A stretch of 64,000 bases of DNA, from the NCBI GenBank assembly GCA_951812315.1, contig CATOSA010000008.1, forward strand, positions 236,727-300,726, written 5' to 3'. Positions 39,612 through 49,937 of the stretch are shown piece by piece. A program made the position numbers and the translations under genes. The notes under the pieces are model-generated. The model saw only the letters and a list, made by a program, of their open reading frames with translations. It was not told where the DNA came from and did not search any database. The stretch comes from an uncultured Burkholderiales bacterium. Lineage in GTDB: Bacteria > Pseudomonadota > Gammaproteobacteria > Burkholderiales > Eutrophovitaceae. Positions within the stretch are counted from its first letter, which is position 1. Each line of letters starts with the position of its first letter.

Positions 39612-41246
39612 TCAGGCCGCTACGTCGTCCCACTTCCAGTCTTGATACTGTTCGCGAAGTGCGGTCTTCAGAAACTTTCCGGTTGATGTTCTGGGGATCG
39701 ATTCAACGAAGTCATACGCGTCGGGCACCATCCACTTCACAAAATGCTTCGCCAGATGTGTCTTGATGTCGGCCTCGGTCACGCTCTCGCCTGGTTTCAG
39801 CACGATAACCGCCAGCGGCCGCTCCGCCCATTTCGGATGTGGAATCGCAATCACTGCCGCTTCCTGCACCGCAGGGTGTCCCATGATGGCATTTTCAAGG
39901 TCCACCGAACTGATCCATTCACCACCTGATTTGATGATATCTTTTGTGCGGTCACTGATCTTCATAAGGCCGAGTCCGTCTATCGACGCAACATCACCGG
40001 TGCGCAACCAGCCGTCATCGCTGAAGTTCTCTTCTGACACTGGCACTCCATAATAACTTCCGGTAATCCACGGACCGTGTACCTGTATTTCACCAACGGT
40101 ATTACCGTCCCAGGGCGCTTCTTCCTCATCATTGAACGCGCGCACGTCGACAAGGGGAATGGGATAGCCCTGCATCGATCGGACCTTGAAGCGTTCGTCC
40201 TCGTCCAGATCACCGCGCAGCGCAACAGGCCGCGACACGGTCGCAAGCGGCGACGTCTCAGTCATACCCCACCCCTGCAGGATCTCGATATCGTGCTGTG
40301 CGAAGTCACGAATCAAGGCCTCTGGAACTGCGGAACCGCCAACCGTCAGGCGCAAACCTGGCTGCAGGTCCCACTTACCCGGATTGTCAGCAAGAATTTG
40401 CCTCATTGCGAGCCAGATCGTCGGAACGCCGCACGATAGCGTGACGCGCTCGCTTTCGAGTAATGGAAGCAAGTCGTCAGGATGCAAATGTGGTCCCGGA
40501 AACACCATTTTTACACCGAGCATCGCCGCCGTATACGGTACGCCCCAGGCGTTGGCATGAAACATCGGCACCACCGGCAACAGCACGTCGTGCCCGGACA
40601 TGCCAATGGCATCAGGCATCGCCTGAACCAGCGAATGTAGTACCTGCGAGCGGTGCGAATAGACAACGCCCTTGGGCCGGCCGGTCGTTCCCGAGGTGTA
40701 GCACATCGCGCACGGCGCATTCTCGTCCATTTGCGGATATTCGAAGTCGCCGCTTGCTGTTTTCAGAAATTCCTCGTAATCGTCGTAGCCCCCGGTGACC
40801 GGCTCGCCATTCAACGGCACCACGATGATGCGCTCGAAATTCACTTTGTCCTTGAACTGGTCCAGAAGCGGCAGCAGCACATCGTCCACGATCAGAAAGC
40901 GATCGCCGGCATGGTCCGCAATATAGGCGATATCCTCCGGAGCCAGCCGCAGATTCAGCGTGTGCAGTACGCCGCCCGCGACGATCGCGCCGAAGTAGGT
41001 TTCGTAATGCGCATAGTGATTCCACATCAGCGTCGCGACACGATCGCCGGGTTTGAGACCGGCCCGCGTTAATGCCTCCGCGAGCAAGCGAGCGCGCCGA
41101 TAGAAGTCCGCATACGTATACCTGTGTAGCGACTTGTCCGGCATGCGCGAAACAATCTCCTGGGCCCCGAACAGTTTTCCCGCCCTGTCCAGAAAGTGGG
41201 ACAGATTCAGCGGCAATTGCATCATCGTCGTTTGCATGTCATTCAT
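39612..41246 (-). CDS. Long-chain fatty-acid-CoA ligase
   Basis: CYTSGTTGRPKGVVYSHRS; GWGMTETSPLA; GWLRTGDVASIDGLGLMKISDRTKDIIKSGGEWISS. Confidence 0.92.
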   Translation of the reverse strand: MNDMQTTMMQLPLNLSHFLDRAGKLFGAQEIVSRMPDKSLHRYTYADFYRRARLLAEALTRAGLKPGDRVATLMWNHYAHYETYFGAIVAGGVLHTLNLRLAPEDIAYIADHAGDRFLIVDDVLLPLLDQFKDKVNFERIIVVPLNGEPVTGGYDDYEEFLKTASGDFEYPQMDENAPCAMCYTSGTTGRPKGVVYSHRSQVLHSLVQAMPDAIGMSGHDVLLPVVPMFHANAWGVPYTAAMLGVKMVFPGPHLHPDDLLPLLESERVTLSCGVPTIWLAMRQILADNPGKWDLQPGLRLTVGGSAVPEALIRDFAQHDIEILQGWGMTETSPLATVSRPVALRGDLDEDERFKVRSMQGYPIPLVDVRAFNDEEEAPWDGNTVGEIQVHGPWITGSYYGVPVSEENFSDDGWLRTGDVASIDGLGLMKISDRTKDIIKSGGEWISSVDLENAIMGHPAVQEAAVIAIPHPKWAERPLAVIVLKPGESVTEADIKTHLAKHFVKWMVPDAYDFVESIPRTSTGKFLKTALREQYQDWKWDDVAA

Positions 41247-41353
41247 CTTTCAACTACTCGCTTCTCTCTACAGTTGCTTCCCCGAAAGGCTGCCGTTGCT
41301 TCCGCTAACAGGCCGGCTTGGCGCGAACCTGCCGAGGCCAGCATGAACTGCGC

Positions 41354-42328
41354 TTATGTCGTGAGTACCACCTTGCCGCTCACACGCTTGTGCAACACGT
41401 CATTCAACGCGTCAGCGGCACGTTCGAGCGGATAAGTCGCATGGATGTGCGGCGTCAGTTTGCCTTGCGACAAGAACTGCATAAGTTCTTCGTTATTCTT
41501 CTGATTGGCATCCAGTTCTTTCCGGGTAAAAGCCCCCCAGAACACGCCAACGATCGAACAACCTTTTAGCAGCGCGAGGTTCAGCGCCACTTTGGGAATC
41601 TCGCCCGCCGCGAAACCGATTACGAGAAAACGGCCTTTCCATGCCATTTCCCGCAGTGCCGGTTCGGACAATGCGCCGCCCACTGGATCGTATACGACGT
41701 CAACTCCCTTGCCCGAGGTAACCTCTTTCACTCGTGCACGCAAATCGTCGCGATCGTAGTTGATCAGGTCATCGGCGCCGTTGGCCTTGCATATTTCCAG
41801 TTTCTGATCAGTTGATGCGGCCGCGATCACCCTTGCTCCCATCATCTTTCCGATCTGGATTGCCGACAGCCCAACACCGCCTGACGCACCAAGCACCAGC
41901 AAGGTTTCTCCGGCTTTCAGTTGGGCGCGATCCTTGAGCGCGTGATAACTGGTTCCGTAAGTAAGAAGGAAAGCCGAGGCCGGAATGAAATCTACGTCGT
42001 CCGGCATCTTCAAGGTGCGATCGGCTTCGACCACGAGCTCCTCCGCGAACCCGCCCCAGCCGCTTGACGCAATGATGCGATCACCAGTTTTGAGCGACGT
42101 AACACCTTCGCCGACCTCCTTGACCACGCCAGCGACTTCGCCACCGGGTGAGAACGGAAACTCCGGCTTGAACTGATACTTGCCCTGAATGATCAGGATA
42201 TCGGGAAAGTTCACGCCGGCCGCCTTTATTGACAACACCACATGGCCTTTGCCCGGCACGGGCGACGGCACGTCTTCGGTCACCAGATCTTCCGGCATGC
42301 CGATCTCTTTACACAAAACAGCCTTCAT
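41354..42328 (-). CDS. NADPH:quinone oxidoreductase family protein
   Basis: MKAVLCKEIGMPEDL; LLVLGASGGVGLSAIQIGKMMGARVIAAA. Confidence 0.9.
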   Translation of the reverse strand: MKAVLCKEIGMPEDLVTEDVPSPVPGKGHVVLSIKAAGVNFPDILIIQGKYQFKPEFPFSPGGEVAGVVKEVGEGVTSLKTGDRIIASSGWGGFAEELVVEADRTLKMPDDVDFIPASAFLLTYGTSYHALKDRAQLKAGETLLVLGASGGVGLSAIQIGKMMGARVIAAASTDQKLEICKANGADDLINYDRDDLRARVKEVTSGKGVDVVYDPVGGALSEPALREMAWKGRFLVIGFAAGEIPKVALNLALLKGCSIVGVFWGAFTRKELDANQKNNEELMQFLSQGKLTPHIHATYPLERAADALNDVLHKRVSGKVVLTT

Positions 42329-42351
42329 AAGTATTGTTCCCTGATTGTTTT

Positions 42352-42415
42352 AGGTTCCAATTGTTCCAGGATCGAATTGCTCTAGGTTCCAATCGCTCTA
42401 GGATCCACTTTTCAA
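42352..42415. repeat. 16-bp tandem repeat, 4 diverged copies
   Basis: AGGTTCCAATTGTTCC / AGGATCGAATTGCTCT / AGGTTCCAATCGCTCT / AGGATCCACTTTTCAA. Confidence 0.85.
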
Positions 42416-43462
42416 GATTTTTTCCACCTGGCGCCAGCCGGCCTCAGCCATCGGCCGCGCGCGTTTGCCCTGTTCGATCGCATGTGCGCTTGCGGCGGTT
42501 CCATCGACGACCCGCCCCATGATGCCTTGCAGGATCCCGGCTAGGCGAAACATGTTGTACGCAAGGTAAAAGTCCCAGTTTTCGATGCCGCTGCGACCGG
42601 TGCGCCGGCAATACATCTCGACATACTCTTCCTCGGTCGGAATACCCATCGACTTGAGATCCAGGCCGCCTATGCCGCGAAATTCTCCGGGAACCAGGCG
42701 CCAAGTCATGCAATGGTACGCAAAGTCAGCCAGCGGATGGCCAAGCGTTGACAATTCCCAGTCCAGCACCGCGAGGATCTTTGGCTCCTGCGGATGAAAA
42801 ATCGTATTGTCCAGCCGGTAATCGCCGTGTACGACGCTGGTTTCCTCGCCTTCCGGAATGTTTTCCGGAACCCATTTGATCAGGTTCTCCATCGCCTCGA
42901 TATGTTCGGTCTCCGAGGCACGGTATTGCTTGATCCAGCGATTCACCTGGCGCGCGATGTAATTTCCCGGTCTTCCAAAATCCGAAAGCCCCACTGCCGA
43001 ATAATCGACCATGTGCAATTCCGCGATTACACGGTTCAATTCGTCGTAAATGGCGCTCCGCTGCTGTGACGAACTATCCGGCAGCGCGCCGTCCCAAAGC
43101 ACCCGCCCCTGAACGTAGTCCATGATGTAGAACGCAGTGCCAATGACTGATTCGTCTTCGCACAGGGCGAAAGTTCGCGCCACAGGTACCTTCGTCGAAT
43201 ACAATGCGCTGATGACGCGAAACTCGCGATCGACCGCGTGTGCTGACGGCAGCAGCTTGCCGGGCGGCTTTCGACGCAGCACATAACTGCCGCTACCGGC
43301 CTTGAGCAGAAAAGTCGGGTTCGACTGGCCACCGCTGAACTGGGCCACTTCGATTGGCCCGGAAAACCCGTCTACGTGCAACAGCAAATAGCGTTCGAGA
43401 CTGGCGGTATCGAATCGGTGCCGTTCGTCGACTGGCTTGGTACCAATGAATTGTTCGTGCAT
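42398..43462 (-). CDS. Phosphotransferase (APH) family protein, ACAD10/11 N-terminal-like
   Basis: QFSGGQSNPTFLL; VLRRKPPGKLLPSAHAVDREFRV; VVHGDYRLDNTIFHP; LDWELSTLGHPLAD. Confidence 0.88.
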   Translation of the reverse strand: MHEQFIGTKPVDERHRFDTASLERYLLLHVDGFSGPIEVAQFSGGQSNPTFLLKAGSGSYVLRRKPPGKLLPSAHAVDREFRVISALYSTKVPVARTFALCEDESVIGTAFYIMDYVQGRVLWDGALPDSSSQQRSAIYDELNRVIAELHMVDYSAVGLSDFGRPGNYIARQVNRWIKQYRASETEHIEAMENLIKWVPENIPEGEETSVVHGDYRLDNTIFHPQEPKILAVLDWELSTLGHPLADFAYHCMTWRLVPGEFRGIGGLDLKSMGIPTEEEYVEMYCRRTGRSGIENWDFYLAYNMFRLAGILQGIMGRVVDGTAASAHAIEQGKRARPMAEAGWRQVEKILKSGS

Positions 43463-43610
43463 GTTCTCCTCCTGAACGGCGCGCATTATCGCATGCATGA
43501 TAAGCCCTGGTCTGCGTCGCGGCCCTCTCCTCATCGCCTGGGCTCCCGTAAACGATCCACCTGAAGACACCCGGCTGCTAAACTCAGCACGTCAATACGG
43601 GGGACATGAA

Positions 43611-44456
43611 ATGAAAACGTTTACAGACAAGGTCGCAGTTGTTACCGGCGGCGCCAGCGGGCTCGGCCGCGCAATGGCCATGCGTTTTGCCCGCGAAGGC
43701 ATGAAAATAGTGCTTGCCGATATCGAGCCAGATGCGCTGGACACGACTGCCGCAGAATTCCGGGAGGCCGGCCATGACGCTATCGGCGTAAAGTGCGATG
43801 TCGCTCGTGCCGACGATGTCGAGGCACTCGCCGAAAAGACGCTCGAGACATTCGGCGCCGTACACATCATGTGCAATAACGCCGGCGTCGCAGACGGGGG
43901 CCTGGTCTGGGAGCACTCTGTAAAGGACTGGGAATGGTCGATGGGCGTGAACGTATGGGGCGTGATACACGGCGTGCGCGTGTTTACGCCAATCATGCTC
44001 AAGCAGGACAGCGAAGCGCACATCGTCAATACGGCGTCCGTCGCCGGTCTGCTAACGTTGCCGCGAATGGGCGTGTACTGCGTCACAAAACACGCAGTCG
44101 TGTCGTTGAGCGAATGTCTGCATCACGACCTCGTCTCTCAATCAGACAAGGTCCGCTGCTCGGTATTATGTCCGGCCTATGTGCCAACCCGAATTACTGA
44201 CTCAGAGCGCAATCGACCGGAACATCTCAGAACGGGCCGGCCAAAATCGGAAGAAGACCAGCGCCGCGACGAAAACTTGCGCCATGCAGTTGAGTCGGGA
44301 CGCATTTCCCCCGACCAGGTCGCCGAGACGGTGTTCGATGCAATCCGTAACGAGCGCTTTTACGTTCTTACCCATCAACGTATCAAACCGTCTGTCGAGA
44401 CCCGTATGCAGGACATTCTCCTCGATCGGTTGCCGACCAACACACTCCCGGAATAA
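43611..44456 (+). CDS. SDR-family oxidoreductase
   Basis: KVAVVTGGASGLGRAMAMRF; NNAGVADGG; YCVTKHAV. Confidence 0.9.
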   Translation: MKTFTDKVAVVTGGASGLGRAMAMRFAREGMKIVLADIEPDALDTTAAEFREAGHDAIGVKCDVARADDVEALAEKTLETFGAVHIMCNNAGVADGGLVWEHSVKDWEWSMGVNVWGVIHGVRVFTPIMLKQDSEAHIVNTASVAGLLTLPRMGVYCVTKHAVVSLSECLHHDLVSQSDKVRCSVLCPAYVPTRITDSERNRPEHLRTGRPKSEEDQRRDENLRHAVESGRISPDQVAETVFDAIRNERFYVLTHQRIKPSVETRMQDILLDRLPTNTLPE

Positions 44457-44753
44457 CGATCTGCATGGCCTGACGGGCAGATGTGATTGCAGCACCAGCG
44501 ACGCGATCGCTGAAATCATAATCTGTGCGCCGTCGGCCGGCATTTCGAAAGTGGCGCAAGGCGGAGCGACAATTGCGCCGGAGGATGATGGCTGGTCCAC
44601 ACCGCATTTCGATTTGGCGCAGGGGGTGACAACGGCTAAAATGCGCCCCCTGTCACGGTTTGGCCGTGTAACCCCATAGCAGCGGCTTGGCCGCAGGCTG
44701 AATTTCGAATGGACCAGCCTCGAACCCGGTGGCCGATGGTCCAGCCACATCAG

Positions 44754-44948
44754 CTAGTGTGGTGCTTCACTGTTCTCGGCACTTATGTTGGATCATAGAA
44801 AGAGCGTTTAATTGAACAAAAGTGGCGAAATTCGTCTCAGACAAGGCGCAAACCACAGCAAGGTTTAACACCTTGCGAGGATTTGTAACGCAGTATGAGG
44901 CGAATTCTCGCCGTCTTTTGTGCCGCTAATAGTGAAGCACTACACTAG
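44754..44948. mobile_element. MITE-like palindromic element with 29-bp imperfect terminal inverted repeats
   Basis: CTAGTGTGGTGCTTCACTGTTCTCGGCAC (44754-44782) versus reverse complement of 44920-44948 (CTAGTGTAGTGCTTCACTATTAGCGGCAC); interior also self-complementary. Confidence 0.85.
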
Positions 44949-44968
44949 CGCTGCCCCGGCAAATAAAA

Positions 44969-46579
44969 TTGGAACCCATCACCGTCCCCGCAACGCCTGA
45001 AGTCGCGCGCCGCCGAACGTTCGCGATTATTTCTCATCCAGACGCGGGCAAAACGACGCTGACCGAAAAACTGCTGTTGTTCGGGGGTGCGATTCAGGCC
45101 GCCGGGACCGTCAAGGCACGCAAGAGCGGCAAATATGTGACTTCAGACTGGATGGCGATCGAGAAAGAACGCGGCATATCCGTCGCCAGTTCTGTAATGC
45201 AATTTGAATATCGCGATTGCATTATCAATCTGCTCGATACGCCCGGGCACCGCGATTTCTCGGAGGACACCTACCGGGTTCTGACTGCGGTCGATGCAGC
45301 ACTGATGGTGATCGACTGCACCAAAGGTGTCGAAGCGCAGACGATCAAGTTGCTCGAGGTGTGCCGCCAGCGGCAAACACCGATCATCACCTTCATCAAC
45401 AAACTCGATCGCGAAGGCCGCCATCCGCTCGAATTGATTGACGAGATCGAACAGGTACTCAACATCCATTGCGCGCCAATCACATGGCCGCTGGGCATGG
45501 GTAAACGTTTCGCGGGAATTTACAACCTGGCCACTGACCGTTCACTACTGTATCCAGGCAGCGAGGCACCGGACGGCGAACAGGTGCGGGTTGTGCCGGG
45601 ACTGGACCACCCGGACCTGGCGGGACAATTCCAGGCTGAAGTTGCCGATGCAGCCGAGGAAGTATCCCTGATTCATTCGGACGCCCGCGAGTTCGATCGC
45701 GAGCATTTTCTCGAGGGAGAACTGACCCCGGTGTTCTTCGGCTCAGCGATGAACAACTTTGGCGTCGATCAGGCGCTCAACGCTCTGGTAGACGAAGCGC
45801 CCCCACCCGGACCACGGGCAACCCTTGAGCGCGACGTCCTTCCCGACGAAAAAAAATTCTCCGCCTTTGTGTTCAAGATTCAGGCAAATATGGACCCGCA
45901 GCACCGTGACCGCATTGCCTTTCTGCGTGTGTGTTCCGGCCAGTTTGAACGGGGAATGAAGCTGTTTCACGTGCGCAGTGGCAAGGAGATTCGCGCCAAT
46001 CAAGTCGTCAGCTTCCTGTCGCAGCGGCGCGCAACGGTTGAAGACGCCTGGCCGGGCGACATTATCGGCTTGCTCAACCATGGCAGCATCGATATCGGCG
46101 ACACATTCACCGAGGGAGAACAACTCAATTTCGTTGGTATTCCCTATTTCGCCCCGGAATTATTCCAGGGTGTCACCTTGCGTGATCCGCTAAAAGGCAA
46201 GCAGCTTCAGAAAGGCTTGCAGCAACTCGGTGAGGAAGGGGCGATCCAGGTATTCAGGCCGATGATCGGCAACGAAACAATTCTCGGCGCGGTCGGTTTA
46301 CTTCAATTTGAAGTAGTCGCGCATCGGCTCAAGGCCGAATACGGTGTCGAAGCAACAACCCGGTCGATGAATTTCTATGGTGCGCGCTGGGTCAGCAGCG
46401 AAGACAGTCGCAAGTTTTCCGAGTTCCAGAACCAGCTCGCCGCCAATCTGGCGACCGACGCATCAGGCAGCCTGGCCTACCTCGCGACGTCGAAACCCAA
46501 CCTGGATCTAACGATGGAACGCTGGCCGGAGATCCAGTTCCACAGTATTCGTGAACACGCGCAGCAGGTAACTGCGTAG
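44969..46579 (+). CDS. prfC: Peptide chain release factor 3
   Basis: [47 protein letters not shown] start. Confidence 0.95.
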   Translation: MEPITVPATPEVARRRTFAIISHPDAGKTTLTEKLLLFGGAIQAAGTVKARKSGKYVTSDWMAIEKERGISVASSVMQFEYRDCIINLLDTPGHRDFSEDTYRVLTAVDAALMVIDCTKGVEAQTIKLLEVCRQRQTPIITFINKLDREGRHPLELIDEIEQVLNIHCAPITWPLGMGKRFAGIYNLATDRSLLYPGSEAPDGEQVRVVPGLDHPDLAGQFQAEVADAAEEVSLIHSDAREFDREHFLEGELTPVFFGSAMNNFGVDQALNALVDEAPPPGPRATLERDVLPDEKKFSAFVFKIQANMDPQHRDRIAFLRVCSGQFERGMKLFHVRSGKEIRANQVVSFLSQRRATVEDAWPGDIIGLLNHGSIDIGDTFTEGEQLNFVGIPYFAPELFQGVTLRDPLKGKQLQKGLQQLGEEGAIQVFRPMIGNETILGAVGLLQFEVVAHRLKAEYGVEATTRSMNFYGARWVSSEDSRKFSEFQNQLAANLATDASGSLAYLATSKPNLDLTMERWPEIQFHSIREHAQQVTA

Positions 46580-46611
46580 TTGCTGCGCCCGACGGCCGGC
46601 GCTAGACCGTC

Positions 46612-47829
46612 TCAGGCCGATGCGCGTACCTTCGTGTTTTTCTCGATATACCGCTTCATTCTCGCGACACCATCACGGATCGCTTCGTTCGACGCCGCAT
46701 AGCTGAAGCGAATATGCTGGCCTTCGTCGGGGACGCGTTCGCCAAAATGAATGTCAGCGAGCACGGCGACACCGGCTTCGTTCAGCAGACGCTTGCGGAA
46801 ATCCTCGGAATCCGCCGCCCCGATCATCGCACACGCCTCGGTCACATTCGGCCACACGTAAAAGGCACCGCCGGGCATCTGGCATTGCACGCCCGGCACG
46901 TCATTGAGCAAGCCGACGATCAGGTTGCGCCGCTCCAGAAATTTGTCGCGCATTTGATTGGGTTCGTGCTGCTCGCCATTCAGTGCTTCAACTGCGGCCC
47001 ATTGACTGATGTGAGATGCGCACGACTCGGTATTGGTCACCCAGCGGGTGAATATCGGCGCCAACGTCCGGTTTGCCGCGAATCCAAGCCGCCACCCGGT
47101 CATTGCCCAGGTCTTCGATCCGCCATCGCAAACGATGCTGCGCTCCAGCATGTCAGGGAAACCGGTCAGCGAAACGAACTCTCCGTCGTAACAGAGTTGC
47201 GAATAGATTTCGTCGGCAAATACCCAGACTTGCGGATGGCGGCGAAGAATATCGGCGATCACCTGCATGTCCTGCCGCGGAATGATGCCTCCGGTCGGGT
47301 TCTGTGGAGAATTCAGAATCAACAATCGGGTCTTTGGCGTGATCTTTGACTCCAGTTCCTCTGGATCGAAACTGAAACCGCGCGATTCGCGCAAGTGGAT
47401 CGGCACCGGTACTGCGCCGCAGGCGGTGATCTGCGACTCGTAGATCGGAAATCCAGGATTCGGGTAAATCACTTCTTCGTTCTCGCCGTAGTCGGTAACG
47501 GCCAGAATCGAATACATGATGAATGGCTTGGCACCTGCTGCGACGACGATATCGTCGGCCGAGAATTCAAGATTGCGGGTCCGGTTCAGGTAGTTTGCGG
47601 CGGCCTCACGCAATTCGACGATTCCGGCCGACGGCGTATAGCCGTGCTTGCCGTCATTGATCGCCTGAATAGCCGCCTCGCGGATATTCTTCGGCGTATG
47701 GAAATCGGGCTGGCCGATGCAAAAGGAAACGATGTCCTTTCCTTGTCGCTGCAGCTCGCCGACCTCGGCCAGAACCACGAACGCGTTTTCAGTGCCGAGC
47801 TCACTCGAACGGCGTGATATTGAAGGCAT
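46612..47829 (-). CDS. Pyridoxal-phosphate class I/II aminotransferase
   Basis: NSPQNPTGG; SLTGF...GGSKTWAMTGWRLGF (PLP lysine region). Confidence 0.92.
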   Translation of the reverse strand: MPSISRRSSELGTENAFVVLAEVGELQRQGKDIVSFCIGQPDFHTPKNIREAAIQAINDGKHGYTPSAGIVELREAAANYLNRTRNLEFSADDIVVAAGAKPFIMYSILAVTDYGENEEVIYPNPGFPIYESQITACGAVPVPIHLRESRGFSFDPEELESKITPKTRLLILNSPQNPTGGIIPRQDMQVIADILRRHPQVWVFADEIYSQLCYDGEFVSLTGFPDMLERSIVCDGGSKTWAMTGWRLGFAANRTLAPIFTRWVTNTESCASHISQWAAVEALNGEQHEPNQMRDKFLERRNLIVGLLNDVPGVQCQMPGGAFYVWPNVTEACAMIGAADSEDFRKRLLNEAGVAVLADIHFGERVPDEGQHIRFSYAASNEAIRDGVARMKRYIEKNTKVRASA

Positions 47830-47909
47830 TAATCCTCTCCCCAGGACCTGGAATCAAATCTTCTGTTGTTGTTTTGTCTTGTGTTCAACCTGCATCTGCC
47901 AAACCGCCC

Positions 47910-47969
47910 CTGATCCATCAGCGTCTGATCCATCGGCCACTGATCCAACTGCATCTGATCCTGGGCTTG
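47910..47969. repeat. 15-bp tandem repeat, 4 diverged copies
   Basis: CTGATCCATCAGCGT / CTGATCCATCGGCCA / CTGATCCAACTGCAT / CTGATCCTGGGCTTG. Confidence 0.85.
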
Positions 47970-47974
47970 CGTCG

Positions 47975-48265
47975 CTAAACAGACTGTTCATATTTTACGA
48001 TAGTTATATCAGCGCCTTCGTCGCGCAACGGTATGATTGCCTGGTACTCTGCACTCGCGAAAGCCGCTTCAAGTTTTTGCATATCCGGGAATCTGACGAC
48101 CGCAACAGCGTCGTGCGTAACCTGTCCGGCGATCGACCCCATCGCTTTTCCACGCATGGTTCCTTCGGCGCCGAATTCAGCAAGGATTGGTTTTACTTGC
48201 GATACATACGCTTGAAACTTGTTTCCGTCTTTGACCTTGACCTGAGCGATAAAGAATGCGGGCAT
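47975..48265 (-). CDS. DUF1330-like protein
   Basis: MPAFFIAQVKVKDGNKFQAYVSQVKPILAEFGAE...VVRFPDMQKLEAAFASAEYQAIIPLRDEGA. Confidence 0.85.
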   Translation of the reverse strand: MPAFFIAQVKVKDGNKFQAYVSQVKPILAEFGAEGTMRGKAMGSIAGQVTHDAVAVVRFPDMQKLEAAFASAEYQAIIPLRDEGADITIVKYEQSV

Positions 48266-48686
48266 GTCTTCCCCTTTTTGTTGATTCAATCATGCACAGT
48301 GCTGCCGCTGACACATTTTAGTCGGCCCGGAGGTGTTGGCCGGATCGCGTGACGGCTCATGCGTGTCGCTATCGCCGCCAGATCCCTGTCGAGCTGCAGA
48401 CAAACTTTTCCCGGGCCCGGCCCAGGCTCGAGCGGGCGGAAGCCGGCGACGCACAAGGAATGAATCCATACTGGCAGCAAAAAGCTCGGAAATTGGCTTT
48501 CGGATCGTTCGGCGCGCAACGCCAACCTTGATCTGATCAGCTTCGTCCCTCATCATTTCGCCCTTGGCCGATTTCACGGCGTAGTTTGCGCCGTGCAATG
48601 GAACCAGACGCGTGTCGTGCGCCATGCCACCGGAACAGCAGCGAGGCCATTGCCGCGCTAAAAGAAAACGATATGAGGAGGGGAAA

Positions 48687-49838
48687 ATGACTGACAAAAC
48701 ATCAAGCGCGGGCCAGAAGCCGCAAAACGGCAAACCTGCCGACACGAGCCGGCGAAATTTGATTACTGCCGGTGCCGTAGCCGGTGGTGCTCTGCTGATG
48801 GGCGCACCGTATATCCGTAACGCCGAAGCCGCCAAGTCCACGACCTGGAAGGTGCAGTCAAGCTGGGATGCCGGCACGACCGGATTCAAGCTGTTCGAGG
48901 AATGGGCAAATTCCTTCAAGGAGAAATCCGGCGGTGAGCTTGCGATCAAGCCGTTCCCTGCCAAAGCGGTCGCAGCCGACAACAACGCCTTGTTCGACGC
49001 TGTTCGAACCGGTGTGCTGCAGGCGATGAACCCGTTCACGCTGTACTGGTCGGGCAAGATCCCGGCATCGGTATTCCTGTCGTCTTATCCGGCCGGCCCT
49101 GATCAGACCAGCCATTGGGACACCATGTTCTATGGGCTGGGCATGCTGGAAATGACCCGCGATATTTTCAAGAAGTTCGGCCTGTATTACGTCGGGCCGA
49201 TCCAGCACGACGCCAATATCATTCATTCCAAGAAGCCGGTCACAAGCCTGAAGCAGTTGAAAGGCATGAAAGTCAGACTGCCCGGCGGCATGGTTGCGCA
49301 GGTGTTCGAAAAGTTCGGTGTCAGCACAACCAGCATGCCAGGCTCCGATATTTATCCTGCGCTCGAGAAAGGCACGATCGACGCGGCGGACTACGTAGGC
49401 CCGGCCATTAATTGGGACCTCGGATTCGCCGAAGTGACCAAATACATCATATGCATGGGCCCTCCGGGACAAACTTCACTCTACCAGCCGGTTGACCTGA
49501 TGGACATGACAGTCAACATGGGTGCCTGGAAACGTTTGTCGAAACAGATGAAAGCGTTCGTCCAGGATCAGGTTCAGACCTATTCAGTCCATCACTTCGT
49601 CACTATCCAGAAAGCCAATGTCGACGCAATGGAGAAGTTCTTGAAGAAGGGAACGACTGTTTCTCGTCTTTCCGCGGACGACGTTACCGAGTTTCGCAAG
49701 GCGGCAATTCCAGTCTGGTACCAGTGGGCCAAGAAAAACAAGGATGCATCGCGCATCTTCAAGCTTCAGCTCGATTACATGCTTAACCCCTACATGGGTT
49801 ACCTGAATCCCGATGACATAAAGGGCCTGAAACTCTAG
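48687..49838 (+). CDS. TRAP transporter substrate-binding protein (DctP-like), Tat signal
   Basis: SRRNLITAGAVAGGALLMGAP; LKQLKGMKVRLPGGMVAQVFEKFGVSTTSMPGSDIYPALEKGTIDAADYVGP. Confidence 0.92.
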   Translation: MTDKTSSAGQKPQNGKPADTSRRNLITAGAVAGGALLMGAPYIRNAEAAKSTTWKVQSSWDAGTTGFKLFEEWANSFKEKSGGELAIKPFPAKAVAADNNALFDAVRTGVLQAMNPFTLYWSGKIPASVFLSSYPAGPDQTSHWDTMFYGLGMLEMTRDIFKKFGLYYVGPIQHDANIIHSKKPVTSLKQLKGMKVRLPGGMVAQVFEKFGVSTTSMPGSDIYPALEKGTIDAADYVGPAINWDLGFAEVTKYIICMGPPGQTSLYQPVDLMDMTVNMGAWKRLSKQMKAFVQDQVQTYSVHHFVTIQKANVDAMEKFLKKGTTVSRLSADDVTEFRKAAIPVWYQWAKKNKDASRIFKLQLDYMLNPYMGYLNPDDIKGLKL

Positions 49839-49937
49839 GCCCGAGCCGGGCAAACACCTGAAGCAACATGTTGCCCTGGTTCCGGCGGATGGCGCTGCCA
49901 TCCGCCGTTCGCATTTTGCGTGCAATCCGGAGGAGTA

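Noticed and set aside
48290-48660. Overlapping ORFs on both strands between DUF1330 and DctP genes
   Set aside because: No family signatures or ribosome-binding sites; treated as intergenic.
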